From positions 1-42,120 of the forward strand of contig NZ_AQPN01000076.1 in NCBI RefSeq assembly GCF_000403135.1: a stretch of DNA of 42,120 nt, read 5' to 3'. Source of the stretch: Arcticibacter svalbardensis MN12-7 (GTDB lineage Bacteria > Bacteroidota > Bacteroidia > Sphingobacteriales > Sphingobacteriaceae). The notes under the pieces are model-generated. The model was not told where the DNA came from, searched no databases, and worked only from the letters and a program-made list of their open reading frames with translations. How positions within the stretch are numbered: the first letter of the stretch is position 1; every line of letters begins with the position of its first letter. Made by a program: the position numbers and the translations under genes. Shown piece after piece: positions 41,754 to 42,120 of this stretch.

Positions 41754-42120
41754 ATGGCTTATGTAGATAAAAATGGAATGGTCCGCGGTACCGCAGGATC
41801 TGTTGTATACCGTACTTACGGCAAAAAGAACCTGATTCAAGGCAAACCTAAAGCATTTAAACAAACCCCGGAAAGTATTAAAACTTCGACAGAATTCGGG
41901 CTTTCCAGCTCTGCTGCTGCTATTATTCGCAGGGCATTTGATCCGGCCTATCTTTTTCGGGATGGGGCAGCGGTTAGTCGTAGTACCCGTTATGTGTACC
42001 ATAGCATCCGAAACAGTGTTAGTGGTTCTGTAGGTAAAAGGGATTTGCATGATGCAGACCTTTCTTACCTGAACGGTATGGAATTTAATGCAGACAGTCC
42101 GCTGGCCGATGTGCTGCGTA
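41754..42120 (+). CDS. hypothetical protein, truncated by window end
   Basis: The first 122 codons of a protein that continues past the window. It opens MAYVDKNGMVRGTAGSVVYR with several conserved-looking short Gly/Lys/Pro patches (GKKNLIQGKPKAFKQTPESI). It has no signal peptide and looks like a soluble protein. I recall similar N-termini (Gly-rich start followed by a Lys-Pro segment) in multi-copy Bacteroidetes hypothetical families such as the DUF6266 type, but the match is not close enough to name it. Start ATG at 41754 is the first in an open frame. Confidence 0.5.
   Translation, partial: MAYVDKNGMVRGTAGSVVYRTYGKKNLIQGKPKAFKQTPESIKTSTEFGLSSSAAAIIRRAFDPAYLFRDGAAVSRSTRYVYHSIRNSVSGSVGKRDLHDADLSYLNGMEFNADSPLADVLR

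Noticed and set aside
1-42120. CRISPR arrays, rRNA genes, complete insertion sequences
   Set aside because: No regular repeat-spacer pattern, rRNA sequence or transposase was seen; the only mobile trace is the intron fragment near 5.8-6.0 kb.

Overview
The window comes from a member of the Bacteroidetes, most likely family Sphingobacteriaceae (Pedobacter/Solitalea-like). Evidence seen directly: AT-rich DNA, several promoters of the Bacteroidetes form TAnnTTTG close to start codons, many short lipoproteins and Gln-cleaved signal peptides (…SAQ, …AFAQ), an outer-membrane beta-barrel receptor with a carboxypeptidase-regulatory N-domain, a DUF3078 protein, a DUF4890 protein, and the panC-panD-rfaE2 order with a short starch-synthase-like gene beside panC. 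Genus assignment is inference.

Region by region. 1-6.0 kb (minus strand) is a decaying sugar-utilisation island: an SSS-family sodium:solute symporter, a GH3 beta-glucosidase, a GH43-like glycosidase whose last codons are frameshifted, and the wreck of a GH2 beta-galactosidase fused to a fragment of a group II intron reverse transcriptase. 6.1-9.6 kb holds the orphan starch-synthase-like gene diverging across a long non-coding gap from panC-panD-rfaE2. 9.6-21.1 kb is mostly housekeeping on the plus strand: a TlpA-like lipoprotein, an M1 aminopeptidase, RecQ, an O-methyltransferase, two tandem glucosaminidase-LysM proteins, a carboxypeptidase-regulatory-like protein, a tiny HExxH membrane protein, a DUF3078 outer-membrane protein and Ffh. 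21.1-34.3 kb is mixed-strand: MurF, a small periplasmic protein, a small lipoprotein, a NagZ-type GH3, a large outer-membrane receptor, PepT, a rhomboid protease, an unknown 327-residue protein, a second M1 aminopeptidase and a thioredoxin. 34.7-37.0 kb carries a DUF4890 protein, the pyruvate dehydrogenase E1 beta subunit and an Lrp/AsnC regulator.

The most unusual part is 37.1-41.4 kb. It begins with a class II tRNA-like gene that has its own canonical promoter and terminator, a tRNA-Leu-like D arm, a GUC triplet at the anticodon position, a G discriminator and a 39-nt structured variable region. Behind it lies an operon with an SDR-family nucleotide-sugar-epimerase-like protein bearing unassigned extensions, a JAMM metallopeptidase, a ThiS/MoaD-like sulfur carrier and a MoeZ-like E1-rhodanese, followed by a YciI-family protein. 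Together these look like a sulfur-carrier-protein (thiocarboxylate) pathway related to the mycobacterial CysO/Mec+/MoeZ logic but with a dehydrogenase/epimerase in place of a CysM-type synthase. The carrier ends Gly-Gly-Asn-Leu-Ile, so it would need trimming by the JAMM enzyme, yet the JAMM gene is interrupted by a one-base shortfall in a T9 run. The last 370 bases start an unidentified protein that runs off the window.
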